A DNA stretch of 64,000 bases from Hufsiella ginkgonis (GTDB lineage Bacteria > Bacteroidota > Bacteroidia > Sphingobacteriales > Sphingobacteriaceae), in contig NZ_WVHS01000001.1 in assembly GCF_009834915.1 (NCBI RefSeq), positions 930,001-994,000 of the forward strand, read 5' to 3'. Shown here piece by piece: positions 27,242 through 36,326 of the stretch. Within the stretch, counting starts at the first letter, position 1. Each line of letters begins with the position of its first letter. The notes under the pieces were generated by a model. That model did no database searches and had not been told where the DNA came from. It saw only the letters and a list, made by a program, of their open reading frames with translations. Both the position numbers and the translations under genes were made by a program.

Positions 27242-28319
27242 ATGACTAAAGAACAATTAGCAGATTTAAGGGACAGATCGGCGGCCCTGAGGAGGCATCT
27301 TTGACATCGAAACCAAACTCGATGAGCTGCACCAGGAAGAAGAGCTTACATTAACTCCTACCTTTTGGGACCATCCTAAAAACGCCGAAAAGGTATTACA
27401 CTCCATTAAAAGCAAAAAGGTTTGGACGGAAGGGATCAAGCAGGTAGACGCTGCGGTGGAAGATACTGCCGTGATGTTCGAATTCTACCAATCCGGCGAT
27501 GCCACAGAACAGGAGCTAAAAGAACAATACGAAGCGGCCCGCACGATACTCGGCGAACTGGAGTTTAAAAACATGCTTAGTTCTGAAGAGGATCAGCTAA
27601 ATGCGGTATTGCAGATCACCGCGGGCGCGGGCGGAACGGAAAGCTGCGACTGGGCGGCCATGCTGATGCGCATGTACATTATGTGGGGCGAGAAAAACGG
27701 CTGTAAAGTAACCGAGCAGGATCTGCAGGAAGGCGACGTCGCCGGCGTAAAGTCAGTTACCCTCCAGTTTGAGGGCGAATTCGCCTACGGGTACCTGAAA
27801 GGCGAAAACGGTGTACACCGGCTGGTGCGGATCTCGCCTTTTGATGCCAATGCCAAGCGACACACGTCATTTGCGTCCGTTTACGTATACCCGCTGGTTG
27901 ACGATACGATCGAGATCGAGGTGAACCCGGCTGATATCGAATTCGAAACCTTCCGCTCAGGCGGCGCCGGCGGTCAGAACGTGAATAAAGTAGAAACGGC
28001 TGTGAGGCTTTATCACAAACCTTCGGGCATTATTATTAAGAACCAGGAATCGCGGTCGCAGCTGCAGAATAAGGAGAATGCCATCCGCCTGCTTAAGTCA
28101 CAGCTTTACGAAGCCGAGCTGCGCAAGCGCATGGAAACCAGCGCCGCAATCGAGGGCAATAAAAAGAAGATCGAATGGGGATCGCAGATACGCAATTACG
28201 TGCTTCACCCGTACAAGCTGGTAAAGGACCTGCGTACAAACCACGAAACGTCAAACGCACAAGCGGTACTTGACGGTGATCTGAACGAGTTCCTGAAAGC
28301 GTACCTTATGGAATTTTAA
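27242..28319 (+). CDS. prfB: Peptide chain release factor 2 (programmed +1 frameshift)
   Basis: Translated as a join of 27242-27301 and 27303-28319, giving 358 aa, the normal RF2 length. The zero frame reads 20 codons ([20 protein letters not shown]) and meets an in-frame TGA at 27302-27304; skipping T27302 continues with [16 protein letters not shown]2 releases peptides at UGA and UAA. The catalytic GGQ is in [20 protein letters not shown] near residue 238; [16 protein letters not shown] holds the stop-recognition region neighbourhood, and an SPF-type motif is seen at RISPFDA. The frameshift makes synthesis self-limiting because abundant RF2 terminates at UGA. Confidence 0.96.
27290..27305 (+). 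promoter_or_regulatory. RF2 programmed +1 frameshift signal
   Basis: AGGAGG (27290-27295), CAT, then the slippery CTT followed by TGA and C (27299-27305). This is the classical arrangement: an internal Shine-Dalgarno 3 nt before CTT-TGA-C, with the ribosome shifting from CTT to TTT. The organism therefore relies on an anti-Shine-Dalgarno contact here although most starts in the window show no strong Shine-Dalgarno. Confidence 0.93.
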
Positions 28320-28329
28320 CGTTTAACGC

Positions 28330-28360
28330 AGTAGGTTCGGCGTGAGACGCGGAACCTACT
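28330..28360. terminator. Hairpin between convergent prfB and M28 gene
   Basis: AGTAGGTTC (28330-28338) pairs with GAACCTACT (28352-28360) around a GC-rich loop, flanked on both sides by CGTTTAAC. There is no T-tract. It lies between two convergent genes and may end both transcripts or be a repeat element. Confidence 0.5.
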
Positions 28361-28369
28361 ACGTTTAAC

Positions 28370-29719
28370 TTACTGCCTTCCCGGCCTCGGAATAACCACC
28401 AGGCTCTCGTGCCCTTCCGCATCAACAGACTGCACGCCAAAAAAGTAGTTGTCCTTCGAGTAATTCAGGGTCGCTGCGGGCTCCGTTACAAAGAATTTCT
28501 TCTCCCAAAAGGCGCTGGTAGTTTCGCGCATCACCACATAATACCCGGCCGGTTTTTCGCCTGCCGGCGCTTCCCATTTAATGGAGGTTTTATTGGTAAG
28601 ACCAGCGGTGAGCATGGTTACGTTAACAGGCTCGCGCGGCGCCAGCGCCAGGCTCGCTAAGGTGGCGAGGTTCATCCGGGCTACTTTTTGAGTGTAATTA
28701 TAATCTACAAAATCGGGCAGGTCACCGTAGTCTACGCCATTTTCTTTGCGGAGGGTCTGGTGCTGCCGTTCAAAGTTTTCGTTCATTTCGGTTACCCGGA
28801 TGGCCGCAAAACCTTGCTGCGAAAACGGGGTATGATCGCCGCCGCGCAGGTAGCGGTCTTTTCGATAGATCAGTTTCACGTTCAGCTGGTCCACGTAGCG
28901 TTCGCCAACTTCTTTCATATAACGGGCAAACTGCCGGGCGGCGCCGTCGTTCTCCGAGCCGATACTCGACCGGGCGGTCGCCTGTTGTGGTGTTTCCACT
29001 GCCGAAGTACCCTCACTAAACACGCGCACGCTGCTGTTGTCTTTCAGGTCCGTTTCCATCCCGTACGAGTTTCCAACAATATCGTTCGTGATCATGCCGG
29101 CTACGTTCCAACCCGCTGCCCTGGCCCGCTTGGCCAGGTTCTGGGCGCCGTACAGACCTTGCTCTTCGGCCACCATGGCCACGAATATCAGCGTACAATT
29201 ATAGGTTCCCTTGCTCATCACACGCGCCAGCTCCATCGCGGTAGCCGTACCGGAAGCATCGTCATTGGCGCCGGGGGCGGTAATTTTTGCGTCCATCACA
29301 TCGCTGGCGCGCGAATCGTAATGCCCCGAAACAATAAACACGCGATCATCGGCCGGGTTGGAACCGGGGAGGATGGCCAGTACGTTCTTCATCGGCGTTG
29401 GATTGGGCATGCGGTTGCCGGCCGGTACCACGAACGAGTCGAACTCCACCTTCAGCTTACCGCCCGAGGCTTTAGCGTACGTCTCCAGCTCGGATTTTAT
29501 CCAGTTTCTTGCCGCCCCGATCCCTGTTTTCGCATCCAGCGTATCGCTCAGGCTGTGGCGTGTCTGGAAGCTTACCAGCTTACGCACAATGGCCTCGATG
29601 TTCTTTGCCGACACTTCGTCGACCATCTTTTTGACATATGGGTCCTGTTTAATAATGTCCTGCGCGTGGATGTTAAGCGACAAGAAAAATGCGGGAATAA
29701 GTAGCTTAAAACGTTTCAT
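28370..29719 (-). CDS. Secreted M28 family zinc peptidase with C-terminal beta domain
   Basis: Encodes 449 aa starting MKRFKLLIPAFFLSLNIHAQ, a signal peptide; longer in-frame starts lack one. The M28 aminopeptidase core shows the two-zinc set: SGHYDSRASDVMD, GANDDASGTATAMELARVM, VAMVAEEQGLYGAQ (catalytic Glu and ligand), and RGGDHTPFSQQGFAAIRVTE. The last 85 residues (VNVTMLTAGLTNKTSIKWEA and following) look like a fibronectin III-type domain. It probably trims peptides in the periplasm or outside the cell. It is divergent from another M28 gene. Confidence 0.9.
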   Translation of the reverse strand: MKRFKLLIPAFFLSLNIHAQDIIKQDPYVKKMVDEVSAKNIEAIVRKLVSFQTRHSLSDTLDAKTGIGAARNWIKSELETYAKASGGKLKVEFDSFVVPAGNRMPNPTPMKNVLAILPGSNPADDRVFIVSGHYDSRASDVMDAKITAPGANDDASGTATAMELARVMSKGTYNCTLIFVAMVAEEQGLYGAQNLAKRARAAGWNVAGMITNDIVGNSYGMETDLKDNSSVRVFSEGTSAVETPQQATARSSIGSENDGAARQFARYMKEVGERYVDQLNVKLIYRKDRYLRGGDHTPFSQQGFAAIRVTEMNENFERQHQTLRKENGVDYGDLPDFVDYNYTQKVARMNLATLASLALAPREPVNVTMLTAGLTNKTSIKWEAPAGEKPAGYYVVMRETTSAFWEKKFFVTEPAATLNYSKDNYFFGVQSVDAEGHESLVVIPRPGRQ

Positions 29720-29815
29720 ATCTAAATATGCATTAAACTGGCGCATTTTATATCCCATTAAGCTGCTGTAACAACTTTGTTAAGCAAATGGAAGCTGATT
29801 GAGGGGTCAAATTGA

Positions 29816-29823
29816 TAAGTTTG
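29816..29823 (+). promoter_or_regulatory. TAnnTTTG promoter element of the second M28 gene
   Basis: TAAGTTTG is a perfect -7 element 29 nt before the start codon at 29853. A -33 TTTG at the usual spacing is not seen. Confidence 0.45.
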
Positions 29824-29852
29824 ATCATCATAACATTTAAACATTAGAGGAA

Positions 29853-31475
29853 ATGAAAAAAAACTTACTCTTTTCTGCATTCTTCGCAATAGGTGCGGTG
29901 TCGCCGCTATTTGCGCAAGAATCTTTTGACGCAGCCGCGGTCCAAAAGATCCGCGACGAAGGAATGAACCGTTCGAAAGTAATGGAAACGGCGTTCACCC
30001 TTACCGACGTAACGGGTCCCCGTTTATCCGGTTCGCCCGGTCTGCGTAAAGCGCAGGAACAGGTAGCCGCACAGATGAAGGCGATGGGCCTGCAGAACGT
30101 GAAGATCGAACCATGGGGCGAATTTGGCAAAGGCTGGCAGATCGACAAGTCGTACACCGCCATGACGGCTCCTTATTATGATGCGCTCATCGCCTACCCT
30201 AAGGCATGGTCGGGCAGCACCAAAGGGGCGGTAAAGGGCGAAGTAGTGATTGTTAAGGCCGACTCCCTGCCTGATCTCGAGAAATATAAAGGCAAACTAA
30301 AAGGAAAGTTTGTAATCTATGATTCACAGACTACACAGGCCGCAGGTGACATTTTCCAGGCAGACGGAAGCCGCAACACTGATGCGCGTTTAGCCGAAAT
30401 GGCTGCTACACAACCCGTAACTCCGGGTGCAGGCCCGGGGGGAAGACCAGGCGCGGGACGTCCGGGTGGTCGCGGCGGCGCTTTTGCAGCCATGGCTTTC
30501 CGTCCGAAACTGGCGGAATTTTTAGCTTCTGAAGGTGTCGGCCTCATCATCAACATGGGTCGCGGCACCGATGGAACTTTATTTACCAGCAACGGTAACT
30601 CGAGGGCAAAGGATGCGCCAAAGGCAGGCCCTGAAGTAGAAATGTCGGGCGAAGATTACCTGCGTTTACTTCGCCTGGTGAAATCGGGCGCCAAAGTAGA
30701 AATGGAAGCCGATATTAAAACGAGCTTCTACACCAAAGACCTGCAGGAATACAACGTAGTAGGCGAAATCCCCGGCAGCGACCCAACCCTGGGCAGCGAA
30801 CTGGTGATGCTGGGCGCTCACTTTGATTCCTGGCATTCAGGCACCGGCGCAACCGACAATGCCGCCGGAAGCGCCGTGATGATGGAGGCCATGCGCATTA
30901 TCCAGGCTACCGGCCTGAAGCCGAAACGTACCATTCGCATTGCCTTATGGAGCGGCGAAGAACAAGGCCTGCTGGGCTCCAGGGGTTACGTTACCAACCA
31001 TTTCGCCAGCACGGCAGACATGGTGCTGAAACCGGAGCATTCCAAGCTTTCCGCTTATTATAACCTGGACAATGGTACCGGCAAGATCCGCGGCGTTTAC
31101 CTGCAGGGCAACGCAGCAGCAGGGCCGATCTTCCGGTCGTGGCTGGCACCGTTCAACGACCTGGGCGCAACCACTGTAACCATCAGCAATACTGGCGGTA
31201 CCGACCACCAGTCATATGACGCGGTTGGCCTGCCCGGCTTCCAGTTTATACAGGATGGCATGGACTATAACACACGCACCCACCACAGCAACCAGGATAC
31301 TTACGACCGGTTAAGCGCCGACGACCTTAAGCAGGCAGCTACCATTATTGCCGCTTTTGCCTATAACACTTCGCAGCGCACAGAGAAAATCCCGCGCAAA
31401 GCATTACCGGCCGCAAGACCGCCGCAAACTCCGGGAGGAGCAGGCGCCGCAGGAACCGCTCCTGCAAGGAATTAA
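29853..31475 (+). CDS. Secreted M28 family peptidase with PA domain
   Basis: Encodes 540 aa with signal peptide MKKNLLFSAFFAIGAVSPLFAQ. Residues about 100-290 form a protease-associated (PA) insert; within it residues about 190-212 are a low-complexity Gly/Pro/Arg stretch (GPGGRPGAGRPGGRGGAF). The M28 catalytic part has GAHFDSWHSGTGATDNAAGS, ALWSGEEQGLLGSRGYV and GTDHQSYDAVGLPGFQFIQD. The C-terminal 25 residues are Ala/Pro/Gly rich. It resembles glutamate carboxypeptidase II or aminopeptidase-like exported peptidases; specificity is unknown. A strong terminator follows. Confidence 0.92.
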   Translation: MKKNLLFSAFFAIGAVSPLFAQESFDAAAVQKIRDEGMNRSKVMETAFTLTDVTGPRLSGSPGLRKAQEQVAAQMKAMGLQNVKIEPWGEFGKGWQIDKSYTAMTAPYYDALIAYPKAWSGSTKGAVKGEVVIVKADSLPDLEKYKGKLKGKFVIYDSQTTQAAGDIFQADGSRNTDARLAEMAATQPVTPGAGPGGRPGAGRPGGRGGAFAAMAFRPKLAEFLASEGVGLIINMGRGTDGTLFTSNGNSRAKDAPKAGPEVEMSGEDYLRLLRLVKSGAKVEMEADIKTSFYTKDLQEYNVVGEIPGSDPTLGSELVMLGAHFDSWHSGTGATDNAAGSAVMMEAMRIIQATGLKPKRTIRIALWSGEEQGLLGSRGYVTNHFASTADMVLKPEHSKLSAYYNLDNGTGKIRGVYLQGNAAAGPIFRSWLAPFNDLGATTVTISNTGGTDHQSYDAVGLPGFQFIQDGMDYNTRTHHSNQDTYDRLSADDLKQAATIIAAFAYNTSQRTEKIPRKALPAARPPQTPGGAGAAGTAPARN

Positions 31476-31518
31476 ATTAGCTGATGGCCGATAGCCGATA
31501 GCCAAAAAACTAACTCTT

Positions 31519-31556
31519 AAAGCCGGTAGCTCCTTAGCTGCCGGCTTTTTTATTTT
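31519..31556 (+). terminator. Rho-independent terminator
   Basis: AAAGCCGGTAGCT (31519-31531) pairs with AGCTGCCGGCTTT (31536-31548) with one G-T pair and a CCTT loop, followed by TTTATTTT. It ends the M28 gene. The 35 nt before it carry the repeat words AGCTGATGGC and CCGATAGCCGATAGCC. Confidence 0.9.
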
Positions 31557-31574
31557 AGCTATTTTTATCGCAGA

Positions 31575-32645
31575 ATGGCAACTACAGAAATCCTGGCTCA
31601 TCAGGCGATCGCCTTACTTACCCAATTGATCGCCACACCCTCGTTCAGTAAAGAAGAGGACCAGACCGCACAACTTATTGAGCGGTTCCTGCAGGAAAGT
31701 GGCGTACTTACCCACCGGCTTATCCACAATATATGGGCCCGCAACCGCTATTTTGATGCCTCGAAGCCTACTATTCTTCTTAACTCGCACCACGATACCG
31801 TAAAGCCGAACCCGGGGTATACCAAAGACCCTTTCAACCCGGTAATAGAGGATGGCAAGCTCTACGGCCTGGGCAGCAACGACGCCGGCGGGTGCCTGGT
31901 ATCGCTTATAGCCGCCTTTTTGAACTTCTTCCAGCGCCGGGACCTTGCGTATAACCTCGTGCTTGCCGCCACGGCCGAAGAAGAGATCTCCGGTAAGAAC
32001 GGCATCGAGTTATTGGTTCCGCAGCTGGGCGCGCTCGACTTCGCCATTGTAGGCGAACCTACGGGTATGCACCTGGCAATTGCCGAAAAAGGCCTCATGG
32101 TGCTCGATTGCACAAGTTACGGCACCGCAGGCCACGCAGCCAGGGAAGAAGGCGACAACGCCATTTACAAAGCGATTAAGGACATTGAGTGGTTCCGCAC
32201 ATACCGGTTCCCGCGGGAATCGGAAAGTTTCGGCCCGGTGAAAATGTCGGTAACCATTATCCAGGCCGGAACGCAGCACAACGTGGTGCCGGCTACGTGC
32301 AGCTTTACGGTGGATGTTCGGGTTACCGATGCTTACCGCAACGAAGAGGTCCTGGAGATCATCCGCTCAAACGTTTCCTGCGAAGTAAAACCCAGGTCGA
32401 CCAGGCTTAAGCCCTCATCGATCTCCAGGGACCACCCTATAGTACTTTCGGGACTGAAACTCGGAAGGGAAACCTACGGCTCTCCCACTACCTCAGACCA
32501 GGCGCTGCTGGATATTCCTTCGCTAAAGGTCGGTCCCGGCGATTCGGCAAGGTCGCATAGCGCGGACGAATACATCCATATTGCCGAAATAGAAGAGGGG
32601 ATTAAACTTTATATCCGGTTGCTGGAACCATTGTTAAACGCGTAG
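31575..32645 (+). CDS. M20 family deacylase, ArgE/acetylornithine deacetylase-like
   Basis: Encodes 356 aa without a signal peptide. M20 motifs: LLNSHHDTVKPNPGYT near residue 73 (first metal ligands), GLGSNDAGGCLVSLIAAFL near 97, ATAEEEISGKNGIE near 137 (catalytic Glu pair), GEPTGMHLAIAEKGLMVLDC near 162, and the dimerisation-domain HNVVPATCSFTVDVRV. Homologues in Bacteroidota are annotated as acetylornithine deacetylase, removing the N-acyl group from ornithine or citrulline derivatives in arginine synthesis; argH is present elsewhere in the window (60923). The acyl group (acetyl or succinyl) cannot be told. Confidence 0.82.
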   Translation: MATTEILAHQAIALLTQLIATPSFSKEEDQTAQLIERFLQESGVLTHRLIHNIWARNRYFDASKPTILLNSHHDTVKPNPGYTKDPFNPVIEDGKLYGLGSNDAGGCLVSLIAAFLNFFQRRDLAYNLVLAATAEEEISGKNGIELLVPQLGALDFAIVGEPTGMHLAIAEKGLMVLDCTSYGTAGHAAREEGDNAIYKAIKDIEWFRTYRFPRESESFGPVKMSVTIIQAGTQHNVVPATCSFTVDVRVTDAYRNEEVLEIIRSNVSCEVKPRSTRLKPSSISRDHPIVLSGLKLGRETYGSPTTSDQALLDIPSLKVGPGDSARSHSADEYIHIAEIEEGIKLYIRLLEPLLNA

Positions 32646-32753
32646 AAGCGCCTGTTGTAACCTGCTGCTAAAAACACGCCAGCAACCCGAATTCGCCTTG
32701 CTGCGCGATGAACACCACCGGCGGTACTTTCCTGCCAAACCTTACCGCCCGTA

Positions 32754-33818
32754 TTAGGTCGTTTTTGCCGGATGCAGTCGCTTTCTCAGCCTGCCGAGCG
32801 GCTTCTCCACGGTGTAGTAGCACAGCATGGAAAGCAGCGCCGAGATCACCACCGCGCCCACGTAAAATTTCACCAGCTGCCCGCTGAGCAGGAACGAAGC
32901 CAGGGCCGTAAATACCAGGCTGTGGAACAGGTAAATGGAATAACTCAGCTTACCGATATACACGAGCGGTTTCGCCGAAAGCATGTTATTTAACCATTGA
33001 TACCTTTCAGACTGAACTATTGCCGGTATCAGCACGAACAATGCGCCCCCTTGCAGCGAAAACCGGATGGTATTCCTGAAAGTCTCGTTCCTGATCACCA
33101 GCGTTGCCATCATCACCAACAACGCGGTTATAAAAAGCCACGGGCTGGAAATCACGGGTAAGATCTTTTTCGAACGGTCATGGTAAAGCAGCACGCTGGC
33201 CAGGCATCCGTAAAGGATGGAATCAAACCGGGTATGCGTGGGGTTATAACAATAAAGCATGGCCCGCTCGGGATCATCGTACATCGCATTCCCGATATAC
33301 CTTAACACCAGCGGCACCGCCAGCAAAAGACCGATGGCGATGGTCAGCTTACGCGGCGACCTGGCCAGCAGCAGGAAAATAAACGGAAATACCAGGTAAA
33401 AATGTTCCTCGACCGCCAGCGACCAAAGGAACAGCAATACCTGTTTACTCTCCGTGCTGTAAAAATTATAGTAATTTACGTAGTAAAACAATGCGGCATA
33501 CAGTTCCTGCCACGTAAAAGGCAAACCGGTAACCAGGATATAAACCACCAGGAAGCAAAGCATGAACAGCAGCGGCGGGTACAGCCTGAGCAACCGGCGG
33601 GCGTAAAACAATTTAAGGTCTACATGGCTGCGCTGCGCGTATTCGGCGAGCAATAAGTTAGTAATAAGGTACCCGCTGATAAAGAAGAACACGGTAACGC
33701 CTAGTCCGCCGGGCACGATCTTGTCGAACCCCAGGTGCGCCAGGAATACAAGCATAATAGATAGGGCCCTTAAACCATCGAGGGCGGGGATGTAGGAAGC
33801 GTTTGCCGTTTTTGCCAT
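32754..33818 (-). CDS. Acyltransferase 3 family membrane protein
   Basis: Encodes 354 aa, an integral membrane protein with about ten hydrophobic segments. The family start is clear: YIPALDGLRALSIMLVFLAH (catalytic His in the FLAH segment) then GGLGVTVFFFISGYLIT, YARRLLRLYPPLLFM and WSLAVEEHFYLVFPFIF. Proteins of this type (OafA/YrhL) transfer acyl groups, often acetyl, onto surface polysaccharide sugars. There is no C-terminal SGNH domain. It is not close to the rhamnose genes; the acceptor is unknown. Confidence 0.92.
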   Translation of the reverse strand: MAKTANASYIPALDGLRALSIMLVFLAHLGFDKIVPGGLGVTVFFFISGYLITNLLLAEYAQRSHVDLKLFYARRLLRLYPPLLFMLCFLVVYILVTGLPFTWQELYAALFYYVNYYNFYSTESKQVLLFLWSLAVEEHFYLVFPFIFLLLARSPRKLTIAIGLLLAVPLVLRYIGNAMYDDPERAMLYCYNPTHTRFDSILYGCLASVLLYHDRSKKILPVISSPWLFITALLVMMATLVIRNETFRNTIRFSLQGGALFVLIPAIVQSERYQWLNNMLSAKPLVYIGKLSYSIYLFHSLVFTALASFLLSGQLVKFYVGAVVISALLSMLCYYTVEKPLGRLRKRLHPAKTT

Positions 33819-34004
33819 GCGAAATATCTCCGAATATAGGATAACTGCGGGGTGTGCACAAGTGGCTTACACCGGATCGCAGATCATGTTGTTGAACCGT
33901 TTTTGCGCGCTCCGTAATCCCAAAATCATAAAACACCGGAACAGCCCATACTGGCCAACAATTGCCCGTGATTGCTGATTATTGTGTGAAACTATTGTTT
34001 TAAA

Positions 34005-34799
34005 ATGGATCTTCAACTACAAAATAAGACCGCGTTCGTAAGCGGTTCTACCGCCGGTATCGGCTATGCCATTGCCAAACAACTGCTGCAGGAGGGCGCA
34101 ACTGTGGTGATTAACGGGCGCACCGCCGAAAGGATCGATGCCGCCATCGCCCGGCTACAGGCAGAGATCCCGGGCGCCGATGTTTCGGGCATAGCCGCTG
34201 ACTTTTCGAATGCGGAAGAGATCTCGCGGCTGCTGCAGCAACTCCCCGAGACAGACATCCTGGTGAACAATGCCGGTATCTTCGAGCCCACGCCGTTCAC
34301 CGATATTCCCGATGCAGACTGGTTTCGTTTCTTTGAAGTGAACGTGATGAGCGGCGTGCGGCTCTCCCGGCATTACCTGCCCGGCATGCTGCGGAGGAAC
34401 TGGGGACGGATCATTTTTATCTCCAGCGAATCTGCCATCCAGGTGCCCGAAGAAATGATCCACTACGGGATGACAAAAACGGCACAGCTTTCTGTAAGCC
34501 GCGGACTGGCCGAGCTTACCAAGAAAACCAATGTTACCGTTAACTCTGTACTCCCAGGGCCTACACGCTCCGAAGGCGTAGGCGGCTTCCTGGAAAACCT
34601 CGCCCGGGCCGGCAACAAAACCGCGGAACAAGTGGAAGGCGAATTCTTCCAGACGGCCCGCCCTACTTCCATTATCCGGCGGTTCCTGGAAGTCGATGAG
34701 ATTGCGAACCTGGTTGCATACGTGGCCAGCCCGCTGTCGTCGGCTACTAATGGTGCTGCGCTGCGTGCGGATGGGGGATTGGTGAAAACAATCGTATAA
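34005..34799 (+). CDS. SDR family oxidoreductase
   Basis: Encodes 264 aa, a classical short-chain dehydrogenase. NAD(P)-binding motif GSTAGIGYA (residues 14-22), NNAGIFEP near 88, catalytic Ser in FISSESAIQVP near 143, and the active-site YGMTK near 157. The C-terminal GGFLENLARAGNKTAEQVEGEF segment and the ending LRADGGLVKTIV are typical of 3-oxoacyl-ACP reductase-like SDRs. The substrate is unknown. It is flanked by spacers on both sides and looks monocistronic. Confidence 0.9.
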   Translation: MDLQLQNKTAFVSGSTAGIGYAIAKQLLQEGATVVINGRTAERIDAAIARLQAEIPGADVSGIAADFSNAEEISRLLQQLPETDILVNNAGIFEPTPFTDIPDADWFRFFEVNVMSGVRLSRHYLPGMLRRNWGRIIFISSESAIQVPEEMIHYGMTKTAQLSVSRGLAELTKKTNVTVNSVLPGPTRSEGVGGFLENLARAGNKTAEQVEGEFFQTARPTSIIRRFLEVDEIANLVAYVASPLSSATNGAALRADGGLVKTIV

Positions 34800-35054
34800 G
34801 GATAATATCCCCTATTCCCAGGCGCTGCGAGATAGCCGGATCGTCGCCCATCGCGCATCTTCATCTCGACGGCAGGTGACGGCGTTTCGGTTTACGGAAG
34901 GTTTGTGACCGGGCTGCAAAAGTGCATAGCAACAGCTAAGTTTACATATATTCTGATGATAATCGTCCCATGTTTTCCATAAGATCTTCTCCACGTTTTT
35001 AGAATAAATCTGTAACAATTTACCTTTTGCTGCCGTCAAACCGACCTTACTTCT

Positions 35055-35062
35055 TATTTTTA
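35055..35062 (+). promoter_or_regulatory. Near-consensus -7 element 4 nt before permease start
   Basis: TATTTTTA differs from TAnnTTTG only at the last base and is followed by TACC and the ATG at 35067, the same spacing as at dnaG. TTTG at 35026-35029 is upstream at a rather long 25-nt spacer. Confidence 0.3.
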
Positions 35063-35066
35063 TACC

Positions 35067-36314
35067 ATGGCCGTACAAATGAGCTTTCCTGAAAATATCA
35101 AGTTATCGCTGCAATCCATCAGCAGCAATAAATTGAGAACGTTTTTAACCGCGCTCATTATCGCCATCGGTCTTACCGCGCTGGTAGGGATCCTCACCTG
35201 TATCGACGCCATCGAGAACTCCATCACCGATGCGTTCTCCAGTATGGGCGCCAACTCGTTCACCATCCGCAACCGCGGAACGGGTATCCGCATCGGCGGA
35301 AGCGGCCAGCAGCCTAAACGCTGGAAGGCGATCAAATACCAGGACGCCATGGCTTTCAAGGAGAATTTCAAGTACCCTTCGCGGGTTTCTGTAAACGTAT
35401 TCGCCTCATTCGGCGGAACGGTTAAATACGGCAACCAGAAGACCAATCCAAATATCGCCGTACTTGGCGGAGATGATAATTTTGTATTTACGGGTGGCTA
35501 TAAGCTTGCCGAAGGCAGGAACTTTTCGGCATCCGAGCTCGAGTTCGGCAGTAACGTGGTCATCATCGGCTACGAGTTGAAAAACACGCTGTTCCCCAAG
35601 ATCAGCCCGATCGATAAGATCATCAACATAGGCGGCGATAAATACCGGGTAGTTGGCCAGTTCGCCGAAAAAGGGTCGAGCATGGGTCCGGGCGGCGGCG
35701 ATAAGATCTGCCTCATTCCCCTGGTAAAGGCACGTACCATCATCAGCAATCCCAACCCCTCTTACACCATCGCGGTAATTTCTGATGATGCGGCAAAGTC
35801 TGACATCGCCGCGGGCGAAGCCACTTCCGTTTTCAGGAACATCCGCGGGTTAAAGGCCGGTAAAGAGAACAACTTCGAGATCACTAAAAGCGACGCCATT
35901 GCGCAAACCATGGTTTCCCAGCTCAATGCCGTCAGGATAGGTGGTATCGTGATCGCGGCGGTAACGCTGATCGGCGCCGCCATCGCGCTCATGAACATCA
36001 TGATCGTATCGGTAACCGAACGCACCCGCGAGATCGGCATCCGCAAAGCGATCGGCGCCACACCGAAAGTGATCAGGCGCCAGTTCCTTTTCGAGGCCAT
36101 CGTGATCTGCCTCATCGGCGGGTTTGCCGGCATCCTGCTGGGAATTACGGCAGGCAACCTGCTTTCCTTCGGGATGGGCGGCTCCTTTATCATGCCGTGG
36201 GTATCAACCATTATGGGGCTGATCATTTGCGTAGGGGTTGGATTGGTTTCCGGGATCTACCCGGCATTGAAGGCTGCCAAACTGGACCCGATAGAATCGT
36301 TGCGGTACGAGTAA
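35067..36314 (+). CDS. MacB/FtsX-type ABC transporter permease
   Basis: Encodes 415 aa. One N-terminal transmembrane segment (RTFLTALIIAIGLTALVGIL, residues about 24-43) is followed by a MacB periplasmic core domain (about 50-270) and three C-terminal membrane segments of the FtsX domain, with TERTREIGIRKAIGATPKVI before the second and ending PALKAAKLDPIESLRYE. Such permeases pair with a MacB/LolD-like ATPase to drive efflux or lipoprotein trafficking by mechanotransmission. No ATPase gene is adjacent. A second Met at residue 5 is an alternative start. Confidence 0.92.
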   Translation: MAVQMSFPENIKLSLQSISSNKLRTFLTALIIAIGLTALVGILTCIDAIENSITDAFSSMGANSFTIRNRGTGIRIGGSGQQPKRWKAIKYQDAMAFKENFKYPSRVSVNVFASFGGTVKYGNQKTNPNIAVLGGDDNFVFTGGYKLAEGRNFSASELEFGSNVVIIGYELKNTLFPKISPIDKIINIGGDKYRVVGQFAEKGSSMGPGGGDKICLIPLVKARTIISNPNPSYTIAVISDDAAKSDIAAGEATSVFRNIRGLKAGKENNFEITKSDAIAQTMVSQLNAVRIGGIVIAAVTLIGAAIALMNIMIVSVTERTREIGIRKAIGATPKVIRRQFLFEAIVICLIGGFAGILLGITAGNLLSFGMGGSFIMPWVSTIMGLIICVGVGLVSGIYPALKAAKLDPIESLRYE

Positions 36315-36326
36315 ACTGCGCCGTGC

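Noticed and set aside
27302-27304. prfB disrupted by a stop codon (pseudogene)
   Set aside because: The TGA sits in the canonical programmed frameshift context and the second frame gives a complete RF2.
28688-29704. Long plus-strand frame opposite the M28 peptidase gene
   Set aside because: Composition is that of an antisense shadow (His/Arg/Val rich, no domain) and the minus-strand gene has signal peptide and catalytic motifs.
32646-32753. Remnant coding sequence between the ArgE-like gene and acyltransferase
   Set aside because: A short frame from the ATG near 32709 reads into the acyltransferase gene antisense; no similarity is recognisable.
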